Below the pieces are notes generated by a model. It had not been told where the DNA came from and ran no database searches. It worked only from the letters and a program-made list of their open reading frames with translations. Shown here piece after piece: positions 55,406-63,624 of a stretch of DNA of 63,624 nucleotides. A program made the translations under genes and the position numbers. Source of the DNA: Achromobacter sp. UMC71 (GTDB taxonomy: Bacteria > Pseudomonadota > Gammaproteobacteria > Burkholderiales > Burkholderiaceae_B); contig NZ_LZZT01000052.1 of the NCBI RefSeq assembly GCF_014170305.1, forward strand, positions 1-63,624. The letters run 5' to 3'. The stretch's first letter is position 1. The number at the start of each line of letters is the position of its first letter.

Positions 55406-55738
55406 CTAGCCGCCGCGCGGCCCGAACATGATGACCAGCATTCCCGCCAGGCACAGGCCCACGCCGACATAGTCGCTGACGCTGGGCCGCACGCCATCCA
55501 CCGCCCACAACCACAGCAGCGCCATGCCGATGTAAACGCCGCCATAGGCCGCATAGACGCGCCCGGACGACGTGGGATGCAGGGTCAGCAGCCAGGCGAA
55601 CAGCGCCAGGCTGGCGGCGGCGGGCGCCAGCAGCCAGATGGAATGGCCGCGCCGCAGCCACAGGTAAGGCAGGTAACAGCCGACGATTTCGGCCAGCGCC
55701 GTCAGGATGAACAGCGCCAGGGTTTGCAGTATGCCCAT
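55406..55738 (-). CDS. ynfA: YnfA family (UPF0060) membrane protein
   Basis: 110 residues with four hydrophobic helices and the family stretches [20 protein letters not shown] and [19 protein letters not shown]. The fold is like small multidrug resistance proteins; function is uncertain. It is ten bases downstream of liuR, so co-transcribed. Confidence 0.92.
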   Translation of the reverse strand: MGILQTLALFILTALAEIVGCYLPYLWLRRGHSIWLLAPAAASLALFAWLLTLHPTSSGRVYAAYGGVYIGMALLWLWAVDGVRPSVSDYVGVGLCLAGMLVIMFGPRGG

Positions 55739-55748
55739 GGTGCCGCCG

Positions 55749-56129
55749 TCAGGGATGCTGCGCGAGCAGGTCGCGGCACTGGCGTTCCTGCACCGCGATT
55801 TCCTGCAAGGTGTCTTCGATGTCGCGGCGCTGCTGTTCCAGCGTGGCGCGGTGCTGCTCCAGCACCGCCAGGTATTGCCGCAACTGGACTTCCGTGTCGC
55901 CCGGGCCGTCGTACATGTCGATCAGCGTCAGGATTTCGGACAGCTGCAATCCGAGCCGCTTGCCGCGCAGGGCCAGCTTCAGCCGCGTGCGGTCGCGCGG
56001 CCCGAAGATGCGGTTGCGCCCTTCCCGCGCCGGGCTGACGATCCCCTGGTCTTCATAGAAGCGGATCGTGCGGGGCGTGACGTCGAACTCGCGGGCGAGC
56101 TCGGAGATGGTCCAGGTTGACGAGGGCAT
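55749..56129 (-). CDS. liuR: MerR family regulator LiuR
   Basis: 126 residues. The N-terminal MerR helix-turn-helix ([37 protein letters not shown]) is followed by a coiled-coil dimer helix. No metal-binding cysteines, as in the LiuR group that represses branched-chain amino acid and fatty acid genes. Identical palindromic operators lie 14 bases in front of it and in front of liuA, which supports autoregulation and control of the liu operon. Confidence 0.9.
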   Translation of the reverse strand: MPSSTWTISELAREFDVTPRTIRFYEDQGIVSPAREGRNRIFGPRDRTRLKLALRGKRLGLQLSEILTLIDMYDGPGDTEVQLRQYLAVLEQHRATLEQQRRDIEDTLQEIAVQERQCRDLLAQHP

Positions 56130-56142
56130 GCGGCGTGTGGCA

Positions 56143-56161
56143 GTTTACGTAAACGTAAATT
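56143..56161. promoter_or_regulatory. LiuR operator in front of liuR and the MBL gene
   Basis: Nineteen bases identical to 52880-52898, with a GTTTACGTAAAC palindrome at 56143-56154. It lies between the divergent liuR and MBL hydrolase genes. Confidence 0.85.
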
Positions 56162-56202
56162 ATGATGACTTGACCCGATCGTCAAGCGTGGAGAGCGAGG
56201 CA

Positions 56203-57270
56203 ATGAACCCCAACGAACAGAAGCTGCAGTATCCCTGGGCCGATTTCCAGCCCGAAGCCGGCCGGGCGCACACGGTGGCCGACGGCGTGAAATGGATCCG
56301 CATGCCGCTGCCGTTCGCGCTGGATCATATCAACCTCTGGCTGCTGCGCGACAAGATCGACGGCCGCGACGGCTGGACCATCGTCGACTGCGGCATCTCG
56401 CGCGACGAGGTCAAGACGCTGTGGGAAGAGGTGTTCAAGAACGAACTCGAAGGCCTGCCCGTGCTGCGCGTGCTGGTCACGCACATGCACCCGGATCACA
56501 TCGGCCTGGCCTATTGGCTGTGCGAGCGCTGGAACGCCCGGCTGTGGATGACCATGACCGACTTCATGGTGGCCTCGCTGTGGTCGTCGCGTCGCAACGA
56601 GGCGGGCGGCGGCCCCGGCGGGCAGTCCGCCGTCGACCATTTCGCGCGTCATGGCCTGACCGATCCCGATGCGCAGGAACAGATCCGCCAGCGCGCCAAC
56701 TACTTCCCCAACCTGGTGCCGGCCGTGCCGTCGCGCTACACGCGCATCATGGACGGCGACCAGGTGCGTATCGGCGGACGCGATTGGCGCGTCATCGTGG
56801 GCTACGGCCATGCGCCCGAACACGCTTCGCTGCATTCGCCGGACCTGGGTGTGCTGATCTCGGGCGACATGGTGCTGCCGCGCATTTCCACCAACGTCAG
56901 CGTGTTCGACTACGAGCCGGACGCCAACCCCCTGCCCCTGTACCTGCGTTCGCTGGACGGCTATGGCGACGTGCCGCGCGACACGCTGGTGCTGCCCTCG
57001 CATGGCCGCCCGTTCAAGGGCCTGCACGAGCGCATCGCGCAGCAGCACGAGCATCACCGCGACCGGCTGGCCGAAGTGCTGCAAGCCTGTGCGGTGCAGC
57101 CCCAGTCCACGTCGGATATCGTGCCGGTGCTGTTCAAGCGCAAGCTGGACCTGCACCAGCTGACCTTCGCCATGGGCGAGGCGTTGGCGCACCTGCATGC
57201 GCTGTACTTCGAAGGCAAGCTGACCCGGGCCGAAGGCGCCGACGGCATCGTCCGGTTCTCGGCGGCCTGA
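56203..57270 (+). CDS. MBL fold metallo-hydrolase
   Basis: 355 residues. The metal-binding motif is H94-M-H96-P-D98-H99, with further ligands later (GYGHAPEHASLHSP, ISGDMVLP). A C-terminal helical domain follows. The gene is divergent from liuR and behind the same operator, so it is probably part of the LiuR regulon; a thioesterase-like role on an acyl-CoA intermediate is possible but not shown. ATG 56203 follows GAGCGAGG. Confidence 0.9.
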   Translation: MNPNEQKLQYPWADFQPEAGRAHTVADGVKWIRMPLPFALDHINLWLLRDKIDGRDGWTIVDCGISRDEVKTLWEEVFKNELEGLPVLRVLVTHMHPDHIGLAYWLCERWNARLWMTMTDFMVASLWSSRRNEAGGGPGGQSAVDHFARHGLTDPDAQEQIRQRANYFPNLVPAVPSRYTRIMDGDQVRIGGRDWRVIVGYGHAPEHASLHSPDLGVLISGDMVLPRISTNVSVFDYEPDANPLPLYLRSLDGYGDVPRDTLVLPSHGRPFKGLHERIAQQHEHHRDRLAEVLQACAVQPQSTSDIVPVLFKRKLDLHQLTFAMGEALAHLHALYFEGKLTRAEGADGIVRFSAA

Positions 57271-57287
57271 CCGCCGCTGCCGTGGCC

Positions 57288-57308
57288 GGGTCCCAGCGAC
57301 GGGGACCC
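57288..57308. terminator. hairpin between convergent MBL and LysE genes
   Basis: GGGTCCC pairs with GGGACCC around a 7-base loop. There is no T tract. Confidence 0.5.
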
Positions 57309-57324
57309 GCGCCGCGCGATCCGG

Positions 57325-57951
57325 CTAGCGCGTGGCCGTGGCCAGGCGCACGGCCAGGCCCACGAACACCAGCGCCGCGATGCGGTTGAGCCAGCGCTTG
57401 GCCGTGACCGAGCGCTGCAGCAGTTCGCCGAACGCGCCCGAAAAGAACGCGATGGCGCCGAACACCAGCAGCGTGGCCAGCATGAACACGGCGCCCAGCT
57501 GCACCGTCTGCCAACCCACCGGACCCAGCTTGGGCGAGGTGAATTGCGGCAGGAACGCGAAGAAGAACAGCAGCACCTTCGGGTTGGTCAGGTTCATGAC
57601 GATGCCGCGCCGGTACAGCGCGGACGTTTTCATCGGCGCGGGCCGCTGGCCGCTTTCGGCGTGCACCGGCGCGCGCAGGATCTGCCAGGCCAGATAGGCG
57701 AGGTAGGCCGCGCCCGCCAGTTTGAGCACCGTGAAAGCCATGGGTGACGCGGCGAACACGGCGGCCAGCCCCAGCGCCACGGCGGCGGTATGGCCGAGCA
57801 AGCCCGTGCACAGGCCAAGCACCACGAACAGCCCGGCCTTGCGGCCCCAGATGGCCGATTGCATCAGCACGAACAGGTTGTCGGGCCCGGGGGTCAGGGC
57901 CAGCAATACGGCAATGCCGAAGAACGCGATCAGGGAGTCGAGGGGCAGCAT
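57325..57951 (-). CDS. LysE/RhtB family amino-acid exporter
   Basis: 208 residues with about six hydrophobic segments. The family motif ALTPGPDNLFVLMQSAIWGRKAGL is near the N-terminus, and FAFLPQF follows in the second half. Members export amino acids or homoserine lactones. ATG 57951 opens the first helix; the frame runs on upstream but without family sequence. Confidence 0.92.
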   Translation of the reverse strand: MLPLDSLIAFFGIAVLLALTPGPDNLFVLMQSAIWGRKAGLFVVLGLCTGLLGHTAAVALGLAAVFAASPMAFTVLKLAGAAYLAYLAWQILRAPVHAESGQRPAPMKTSALYRRGIVMNLTNPKVLLFFFAFLPQFTSPKLGPVGWQTVQLGAVFMLATLLVFGAIAFFSGAFGELLQRSVTAKRWLNRIAALVFVGLAVRLATATR

Positions 57952-58027
57952 GGAGTCTCGCAGGGTCGGCTGGCGCCTTGCGCGCCCGCTGTGAAATGGC
58001 ATCATACGAGGAAACAAAGGAGACACG

Positions 58028-58723
58028 ATGTCCGCAGTTTCGCAATCTGCCGCGCGCCCCGATGCCGCGCTCGAAGACTGGCTGCGCGCGCGCCACAGCT
58101 GCCGCGCCTTTCTGCCCGACGCGGTGCCGCGGGCCGTCATCGAACGCATCCTGACGCTGGCCCAGCGCACGGCGTCCTGGTGCAACTGCCAGCCGTGGCA
58201 GGTGACGGTGGCCTCGGGCGATGGCGCCCGGCGCCTGAGCCAGGCGCTGTTGCAGCGTGCGGAACAGTCTGGTTTTTCTCCTGATTTCCCGTTCCCGCGC
58301 GAATACCAGGGCGACTACCTGGCCCGGCGCCGCGAATCGGGCTTCCAGCTCTACAACGCCGTGGGCGTGGCCCGGGGCGACCGCGAAGCCTACCGGCGCC
58401 AGGAACTGCGCAACTTCCAGCTGTTCGACGCACCGCACGTGGCGGTCATCACGACCGATGAGGCGCTGGGCGAATACGGCGCCATCGACTGCGGCGGATA
58501 CGTCGCCAATTTCCTGCTGACGGCGCAGGCCAACGGCGTGGCCACCGTGGCCCAGGCGTCGCTGGCCATGTATCCCGAGGTGCTGCGCGATACGCTCGGC
58601 CTGCCCGCCGACCGCCGCGTGGTCTGCGCCATTTCGTTCGGCTATGCGGATACGGCGCATCCGGCCAACAGCTATCGCACCAGCCGGGCCGACCTGGCCG
58701 CGACGGTACGCTGGGTCGACTGA
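58028..58723 (+). CDS. nitroreductase family protein
   Basis: 231 residues of the FMN-dependent nitroreductase fold. The FMN phosphate motif is HSCRAFLPD near the start and SWCNCQPWQVTVAS follows; the C-terminus has the expected VCAISFGYADTAHPAN. Members reduce nitroaromatics, quinones or flavins. Substrate unknown. It is divergent from the LysE gene. Confidence 0.9.
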   Translation: MSAVSQSAARPDAALEDWLRARHSCRAFLPDAVPRAVIERILTLAQRTASWCNCQPWQVTVASGDGARRLSQALLQRAEQSGFSPDFPFPREYQGDYLARRRESGFQLYNAVGVARGDREAYRRQELRNFQLFDAPHVAVITTDEALGEYGAIDCGGYVANFLLTAQANGVATVAQASLAMYPEVLRDTLGLPADRRVVCAISFGYADTAHPANSYRTSRADLAATVRWVD

Positions 58724-58805
58724 GGCCGATTCCCGCGGCGCGACATCGCCGCCCGCTCCTGATATGGTTCAGGATTCCCGTCCCTACGCCAAGATTCCCC
58801 TGAAG

Positions 58806-59999
58806 ATGCCTACCAAACACATCGATACGGTTCTGCAGCACGCGGGCACCGCCCCGTACAACCCCGAGACCGGCACGGCGCCGGTGCCGCTGCCGCCGAT
58901 GCGCGCCAGCACGGTGCGGTTCGAAAACCTGGCCGCGCTGGAAAAGGCCCAGCGCAGCAAGGCCGCCGGCGGCCGCGCGACCACCTACGGCCGCATGGGC
59001 ATGGATACCCACGCGGCGCTGGAACAAGTGTTTGCGCAGCTGGAAGGCGGCACGCACGCCTACCTGGCGCCGTCGGGCCTGTCGGCCATGACCATGGTGA
59101 TGCTGGCGCTGTGCTCGGCGGGTGATCACGCGCTGATCTCCGATTGCGTCTACGGCCCGATGCGCGAGCTCGACGATGCCGTGCTCAAGCGCATGAACAT
59201 CAACGTGACCTACTTCGCCGCGGGCGAAGACCTGGACGCGCTGGTGCAGCCCAATACCAAGCTGCTGTACGTCGAATCGCCCGGTTCGCTGCTGTTCGAA
59301 ATGCTGGACATGGGCGCCATGGCCGCATTCGCGCAGCGCCGCGGCCTGGTGCTGGCCACCGACAACACCTGGGGGTCGGGCTACATCTACCGGCCGCTGA
59401 CGCTGGGCGCGCAGGTGTCCATCATTGCCGGCACCAAATACGTGGGCGGCCATTCCGACCTGATGCTGGGGGCGGTGGTCACCAACGATGAAAAGATCGC
59501 CAAGCAGCTGAACCGCACGCAGTACGCGATGGGGTATTCGATCAGCGCCGACGATGCCTGGCTGGCGCTGCGCGGCGTGCGCACCATGCCTATCCGCATG
59601 GCCCAGCACGCGCGCCATGCGCTGGAAGTCTGCGCGTTTTTCAAGGGCCGGCCCGAAACCGTGCGCCTGTTCCATCCGGCCCTGCCGGAAGATCCGGGCC
59701 ATGCGCTGTGGCAGCGCGACTGCACGGGCTCGAACGGCATGCTGTCGGTCGAGCTGCGCCTGTCGCCGGCGGCGGCGCGCGTGTTCGTCGATGCCCTGGA
59801 ACTGTTCGGCATCGGCTTCTCGTGGGGCGGCTACGAAAGCCTGGTCCAACTGGTGTCGCCCAAGGACCTGTCGCATCACCGCTATTGGGGCGAAGGCCAG
59901 AACGCGCTGGTGCGCCTGCACATTGGCCTGGAGTCGCCGCAGGACATCATCGCGGATCTGACGCAGGCCTTGGAACAGGCCGCGGCCGTACCAGGCTGA
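58806..59999 (+). CDS. metC: cystathionine beta-lyase
   Basis: A 397-residue Cys/Met metabolism PLP enzyme. The PLP lysine is in SIIAGTKYVGGHSD. YGRMGMDTHAALEQ and YVESPGSLLFEM are typical of the beta-lyase group. It splits cystathionine to homocysteine, pyruvate and ammonia. ATG 58806 gives the family N-terminus (MPTKHIDTVLQHAG); an upstream ATG at 58764 is possible. Confidence 0.88.
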   Translation: MPTKHIDTVLQHAGTAPYNPETGTAPVPLPPMRASTVRFENLAALEKAQRSKAAGGRATTYGRMGMDTHAALEQVFAQLEGGTHAYLAPSGLSAMTMVMLALCSAGDHALISDCVYGPMRELDDAVLKRMNINVTYFAAGEDLDALVQPNTKLLYVESPGSLLFEMLDMGAMAAFAQRRGLVLATDNTWGSGYIYRPLTLGAQVSIIAGTKYVGGHSDLMLGAVVTNDEKIAKQLNRTQYAMGYSISADDAWLALRGVRTMPIRMAQHARHALEVCAFFKGRPETVRLFHPALPEDPGHALWQRDCTGSNGMLSVELRLSPAAARVFVDALELFGIGFSWGGYESLVQLVSPKDLSHHRYWGEGQNALVRLHIGLESPQDIIADLTQALEQAAAVPG

Positions 60000-60058
60000 T
60001 CTGGCCGGGCGCGCGCCGCTGGCGTTGTTCGGTCAGCCGCGTGCGATGGGCCGCGCCC

Positions 60059-61036
60059 TCAAGCCGCCTCGGCCCGTATCCAGGCGCTGATGCGCGCCGC
60101 GATGTCGTCGCTGTTGTCGTCCATCATGGGCATGTGCGAATTGCCCGCAATGCCCATGTCGGCCAGGCGCCACGTCGCGACGTTCGCGCCGTGCGCCGCC
60201 AGTTGCTGCGCATAGTCCTGCCCCGCCTGGCACAGACGGGTCCACAGCGTTGTCGCGTCCAGGTAGTCGCCATACACGAACAGGAACGGCTTGCCCGCCA
60301 CGCTGGCGGGCGCCACCGCTTCCGAGAAGCCCGACGGCTCGATGCCGATCACCCCTTGCACCAGGTCCGGCCGCGCTTGCAGCGCACGGTAGGCGACTTC
60401 GCCGCCATGGCTGTGCGCCAGCACCAGGCTCGGGCCGATGCGTTCCAGCGCCGCGCAAAAGCCCGCCAAGGCGGCATCGTTGTTGCCCAGCCAGCGCGGC
60501 ACCGCATGGCGGATGAAGGTGTCGAACGCCTGTATGGGAAAGCGCAGGCCTTCAAAAGCGCGGCGCGTTGGGTAGTCTTGCGCACGGCCGAAGCGGAACA
60601 GCGACCAACTCTCTTCGGCGTTGCGCACGATGGGCGGCTCGGGCCAGACCTCTTCAAAGGGCGTCCAGCCCGCCCGTCCGCGCTCGACGTTGTCCACTAC
60701 GTACACCGCATGACCCTGCCGCAAAAAATGCTGCAGCCAGCCGGGCCGCCCATCCGGTGTCTGTTCCCACATGGCGCCGGTCATGCCGCCGCCGTGCAGC
60801 AGCACCAGCGGCAAGGGATGCCGCCTTTCGGCAGGAATGAAGTACTGCACGTAGGCCTGTTCAACGTGATACAGCCCGTTTGGGTCGTACGGCAGCGACG
60901 CGGTGCGGGTAAAGGCGATCTCGCGCGGCGGGCGTCCTTCGATGCGGACCTGCCGCCCGCCGGCGTAGAAGCTGCCGAAATCGGCCAGCGCCAGCGGGGC
61001 GGATTCTGTCTGATTTATTGCTTGACCAGCGGGCAT
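60059..61036 (-). CDS. alpha/beta hydrolase
   Basis: 325 residues. The oxyanion motif is VLLHGGGMTG, the nucleophile serine lies in LAHSHGG, and the catalytic histidine lies near the end in GNSHMPMMD. The substrate is unknown. ATG 61036 lies inside the end of the binding-protein gene (22-base overlap), so the two are probably translated together and the enzyme may act on the imported ligand. The much longer open frame upstream is only a shadow. Confidence 0.85.
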   Translation of the reverse strand: MPAGQAINQTESAPLALADFGSFYAGGRQVRIEGRPPREIAFTRTASLPYDPNGLYHVEQAYVQYFIPAERRHPLPLVLLHGGGMTGAMWEQTPDGRPGWLQHFLRQGHAVYVVDNVERGRAGWTPFEEVWPEPPIVRNAEESWSLFRFGRAQDYPTRRAFEGLRFPIQAFDTFIRHAVPRWLGNNDAALAGFCAALERIGPSLVLAHSHGGEVAYRALQARPDLVQGVIGIEPSGFSEAVAPASVAGKPFLFVYGDYLDATTLWTRLCQAGQDYAQQLAAHGANVATWRLADMGIAGNSHMPMMDDNSDDIAARISAWIRAEAA

Positions 61037-62226
61037 TGGCTTTCCGACAAGGGCCAGGCGAGCGAGTCGCCCGGAATGGTGCGCACGATGTTGTAGTAGT
61101 CCCAAGGCGCCTTGGACTGCGCTGGCGACTTGACCTGCGCCAGCATCATGTCGCGCACCACCAGGCCGTCCTGGCGGATGTGCGCATTCAGGCTGAAGGG
61201 ATCGTCGATGGGTAGCGATTTCATCTTGGTCATCACGGCGTCCGACTCGGTCGTGCCGGCCGCCTGCACCGCGCGCAGGTAGTGGCGCACCGAGCTGTAC
61301 ACGCCCGCTTGCAGGAAGGTGGGCGGACGGCCCAGGCGGGCTTCGAACTTCTTGGTGAAAGCGCGCGTGCCGTCGTTCATGTCCCAATAGGATGGCACCG
61401 TCAGGTAGGTCTGCTGCGCGGCCTGCAGCCCCAGGCTGTGCACGTCGGTGATCAGCAGCAGCATCGCGGCCAACTTCTGGCCGGCACCGGTGATGCCGAA
61501 TTCGGCGGCCTGCTTGATCGCCGAAATCGTGTCGCCGCCCGCGTTGGCGATGGCGATGATCTGCGCCTTGGACGCCTGCGCCTGCAGCAGGAACGAGGCA
61601 AAGTCGGACGCATTCAGCGGATGGAACACGGTGCCCACCACTTCGCCGCCGTTGGCCTTGACTACCGCTTCGGTGTCGGCGGCCAATTGCTTGCCAAAGG
61701 CGTAGTCGGACGCCAGGATGAACCAGCGTTTGTTGCCTTCGTTGACGACGGCGGTGGCCGTGCCGCGCGACAGCGCGTAGGTGGTGTAGGTCCATTGCAC
61801 GCCGTAGGGCGAGCACTGCGCCTGGGTCAGCGCGGTGGTGCCGGGGCTGGAAAACAGCACCAGTTTTTTCTTTTCGCGGGCGATGCCCTGCACGGCCAGC
61901 GCCACCGAAGAGTTGGGCACGTCCACCACCACGTCCACGCCGTCGGTGTCGTACCACTTGCGCACCATGCTGCTGCCGATGTCGGGCCGATGCTGGTGAT
62001 CGCCGGACACCAGCGAGATGGGTTTGCCCAGCACCGTGCCGCCGAGTTCCTCGATGGCCAGGCGGGCCGCTTCGACCGACCCGCGGCCGGTGGCGTCGGC
62101 AGTGACGCCGGCCATGTCCGTCAGGACGCCGATCTTCACGCCGTCGGCGTCATTGGCATGCACCGAGGCGCCGGCCAGGGCCAGGCACAAGCCTAGCGCC
62201 GCGCGGCGCAGGAGTTGCTGTCTCAT
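61015..62226 (-). CDS. branched-chain amino-acid-type ABC substrate-binding protein
   Basis: 403 residues. Signal peptide about 1-24 (core AALGLCLALAGASVHA). The type I periplasmic binding fold of the LivK group is seen in VKIGVLTDMAGVTADATGRGSVEAARLAIEELGG. No membrane or ATPase genes are adjacent; its neighbour is a hydrolase. The ligand could be an amino acid, amide or aromatic acid. ATG 62226 follows GGAAG. Confidence 0.9.
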   Translation of the reverse strand: MRQQLLRRAALGLCLALAGASVHANDADGVKIGVLTDMAGVTADATGRGSVEAARLAIEELGGTVLGKPISLVSGDHQHRPDIGSSMVRKWYDTDGVDVVVDVPNSSVALAVQGIAREKKKLVLFSSPGTTALTQAQCSPYGVQWTYTTYALSRGTATAVVNEGNKRWFILASDYAFGKQLAADTEAVVKANGGEVVGTVFHPLNASDFASFLLQAQASKAQIIAIANAGGDTISAIKQAAEFGITGAGQKLAAMLLLITDVHSLGLQAAQQTYLTVPSYWDMNDGTRAFTKKFEARLGRPPTFLQAGVYSSVRHYLRAVQAAGTTESDAVMTKMKSLPIDDPFSLNAHIRQDGLVVRDMMLAQVKSPAQSKAPWDYYNIVRTIPGDSLAWPLSESQCPLVKQ

Positions 62227-62333
62227 TTGTCTTCCACCCTTGTAGGCCGCCAGCGGCGGCGAATTATTGTGGGAGAAGTGTAGCCCGTGGCAGGCGCCCA
62301 TGAATGGCGATGCATCCTAGGGACGACCCCATG

Positions 62334-62365
62334 AAAAACGCCCCGGCCGATGCGGCGCGGGGCGT
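62334..62365 (-). terminator. intrinsic terminator of dsbA
   Basis: ACGCCCC pairs with GGGGCGT; in the minus direction it is followed by TTTTT. It lies 27 bases past the dsbA stop. Confidence 0.85.
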
Positions 62366-62391
62366 CTGGGGGACTGCGGTTCAGGCGTGCG

Positions 62392-63024
62392 TCAGTTGCC
62401 GCGGGCCATCGGGATCAGTTGGTTCACTTCCTTCAGGGCGCCTTCGTAGCTGTTGCCGGCCAGCACGGGCGAGGTCATGAACTTGCCGCCGACGGCGAAC
62501 GACGGCGTGCCGTCGATGCGGTAGGCCTCGGCCAGTTGGTTGGCGCGCTGCACCTGGGTCTGGACGCTGAACGAATCGAACACCGAGTCGAACTTGGCGC
62601 GGTCCACGCCTTGCGCGGCGGCCCAGTCGCCCATGGCCTTCTTGTCGATCAGGCGCTTGTGCTCGCCGTGGATGGCGGTGAAGACCTTGGCGTGCAGGTC
62701 CGGACGGTCCAGGGCCAGCAGGGTGTAGTACAGCTGTTGCAGGGGCTTCATGCCGGCATTGAAGGCGATCGGCACTTGCTTCAGGACAACATCGGCGGGC
62801 GCCGTCTTGGCCCAGTCTTCAACCATGGGCTCCATGGCGGCGCAATGCGGGCAGGTGTACGCGAAGAATTCCAGCACTTCCACCTTGCCCGGAGTGTCGG
62901 ACGGCAGCGGCGGATTGATGGCGACGTAGGCCTGGGCGCCTTGGGCGTGGCTGACCGGGCTGAAGAACGCGGTGGCGGTCAGCGCGGCGGCTGCCAGGAT
63001 GCGGATGAGCTTGGGGGACAGCAT
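62392..63024 (-). CDS. dsbA: thiol:disulfide interchange protein DsbA
   Basis: 210 residues. Signal peptide about 1-27. The active site is C58-P-H-C61 in [14 protein letters not shown], with the cis-proline loop in [10 protein letters not shown]. It introduces disulfides into periplasmic proteins. It lies downstream of the SPOR-domain gene on the same strand. Confidence 0.95.
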   Translation of the reverse strand: MLSPKLIRILAAAALTATAFFSPVSHAQGAQAYVAINPPLPSDTPGKVEVLEFFAYTCPHCAAMEPMVEDWAKTAPADVVLKQVPIAFNAGMKPLQQLYYTLLALDRPDLHAKVFTAIHGEHKRLIDKKAMGDWAAAQGVDRAKFDSVFDSFSVQTQVQRANQLAEAYRIDGTPSFAVGGKFMTSPVLAGNSYEGALKEVNQLIPMARGN

Positions 63025-63108
63025 GGATGATGTTCCTGAACAAAAAGGTTACAGACAGGGCCGGGCCCGGATAAGTTCAATCAAATAAACCATGATCGGC
63101 GCGCCGCG

Positions 63109-63441
63109 TTACTGGCGCACCACCGCTGTTTCAATCTTGTTTTCGCCCAGGCGGCCCCGGGCGCGATTCATGTCGTCCAGGCGGGCGAACGGCCCGACGC
63201 GAACGCGGTTGATGGATTTGCCGTTCACTTCGGCCTTTTGCACGGCCACGGGCAGACCCAGCAGGATGATGCGGGCTTTCAGGGACTCGGCGTCGTCCTG
63301 GCCGCGGAACGCGCCCGCTTGCAGGTAGTACGAGCCATTGGCCGATGCCGCCGGGGCGGACGATGCGGCCGGCGCCTTGACCGCGGGCGCTGGGCTGGGC
63401 GCCAGCTTGGCGATGGGCGTGGGCGGCGCGCTGGCGGCGGG
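63109..63441 (-). CDS. SPOR domain protein, N-terminus missing
   Basis: The C-terminal SPOR domain (GSYYLQAGAFRGQDDAESLK to RVRVGPFARLDDMNRARGRLG) is preceded by a proline/alanine-rich linker. SPOR domains bind denuded peptidoglycan at the division septum. The frame is genuine up to 63441, where the sequence folds back on itself, so the membrane anchor and N-terminus are not present. In relatives an argS gene is expected further upstream; it is not in the window. Confidence 0.8.
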   Translation of the reverse strand, partial: PAASAPPTPIAKLAPSPAPAVKAPAASSAPAASANGSYYLQAGAFRGQDDAESLKARIILLGLPVAVQKAEVNGKSINRVRVGPFARLDDMNRARGRLGENKIETAVVRQ

Positions 63442-63624
63442 CCATCGCCAAGCTGGCGCCCAGCCCAGCGCCCGCGGTCAAGGCGCCGGCCGCATCGTCC
63501 GCCCCGGCGGCATCGGCCAATGGCTCGTACTACCTGCAAGCGGGCGCGTTCCGCGGCCAGGACGACGCCGAGTCCCTGAAAGCCCGCATCATCCTGCTGG
63601 GTCTGCCCGTGGCCGTGCAAAAGG
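63234..63624. repeat. perfect fold-back inverted repeat at the window end
   Basis: Bases 63442-63624 are the exact reverse complement of 63234-63416 (183-bp arms), with a 25-base spacer at 63417-63441. The right arm simply repeats SPOR-gene sequence on the other strand. It runs to the last base of the window. This is the usual look of an assembly or amplification fold-back. Confidence 0.95.

Noticed and set aside
60059..61957. 632-residue reading of the alpha/beta hydrolase
   Set aside because: The N-terminal half is an out-of-frame reading of the binding-protein gene; the hydrolase starts at 61036.
63442..63620. Second SPOR-like reading on the plus strand
   Set aside because: It is the exact reverse-complement copy of the real gene within the fold-back, not a separate gene.

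Overview
The window is GC-rich and densely coded. It looks like chromosome from the Alcaligenaceae, most likely Achromobacter. The evidence is family-level resemblance: two Bug-type tripartite tricarboxylate binding proteins, many other solute-binding-protein transporters, a LiuR-controlled leucine catabolism operon carrying aceK, and a 379-residue D-threonine aldolase whose key residues (K59, H347, D349) match the enzyme known from Achromobacter (Alcaligenes) xylosoxidans. No species can be fixed by eye. No rRNA, tRNA or CRISPR array was seen.

Layout. 0.25-4.3 kb: SET-domain protein, bestrophin-like channel, and an Lrp regulator divergent from an acetolactate synthase large subunit. 4.4-8 kb: a four-gene operon on the minus strand (binding protein, ATPase, permease, SDR). 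8-15 kb: topoisomerase III with a histone-H1-like tail, a DUF2157/DUF4401/GDYXXLXY membrane fusion protein, gluQ and smg. 15.2-24.4 kb: a TAXI-type TRAP transporter, D-threonine aldolase, a polar amino-acid ABC transporter, a YegP-like protein and a Bug protein. 24.6-25.8 kb: an acetylornithine aminotransferase-like gene.

25.8-32.9 kb is an AT-rich accessory island. It carries a 668-residue protein that appears to join a GHKL (MORC-like) ATPase to a PD-(D/E)XK nuclease, a decayed IS10-type element with both terminal repeats, a third solitary copy of that repeat, a DUF2971 protein with a zinc-finger tail, and a membrane protein with a coiled-coil tail. A region resembling the phage C4 antisense RNA lies at its right edge. 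The first, DUF2971 and membrane genes are defence-system candidates. This is inferred from domains and context, not demonstrated.

33-44 kb: a GlxA-type regulator, two small membrane proteins, an orphan ABC ATPase with decayed Walker motifs, a secreted protein, an isochorismatase-fold protein, an orphan BrnA antitoxin between 22-bp direct repeats, a MocR regulator divergent from a TauE/SafE exporter, an SDR and an MFS exporter. 44-57.3 kb: the leucine/isovalerate operon (liuA, aceK, thiolase, liuB, liuD) and its MerR regulator liuR, linked by identical palindromic operators at 52.9 and 56.1 kb, with an M20 amidohydrolase and a Bug protein between them and an MBL hydrolase beyond. liuC and liuE are absent. 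57.3-63.6 kb: LysE exporter, nitroreductase, cystathionine beta-lyase, alpha/beta hydrolase, branched-chain amino-acid-type binding protein, dsbA and a truncated SPOR-domain gene. The last 390 bases are a perfect fold-back (183-bp arms, 25-base spacer), probably an assembly or contig-end artefact.
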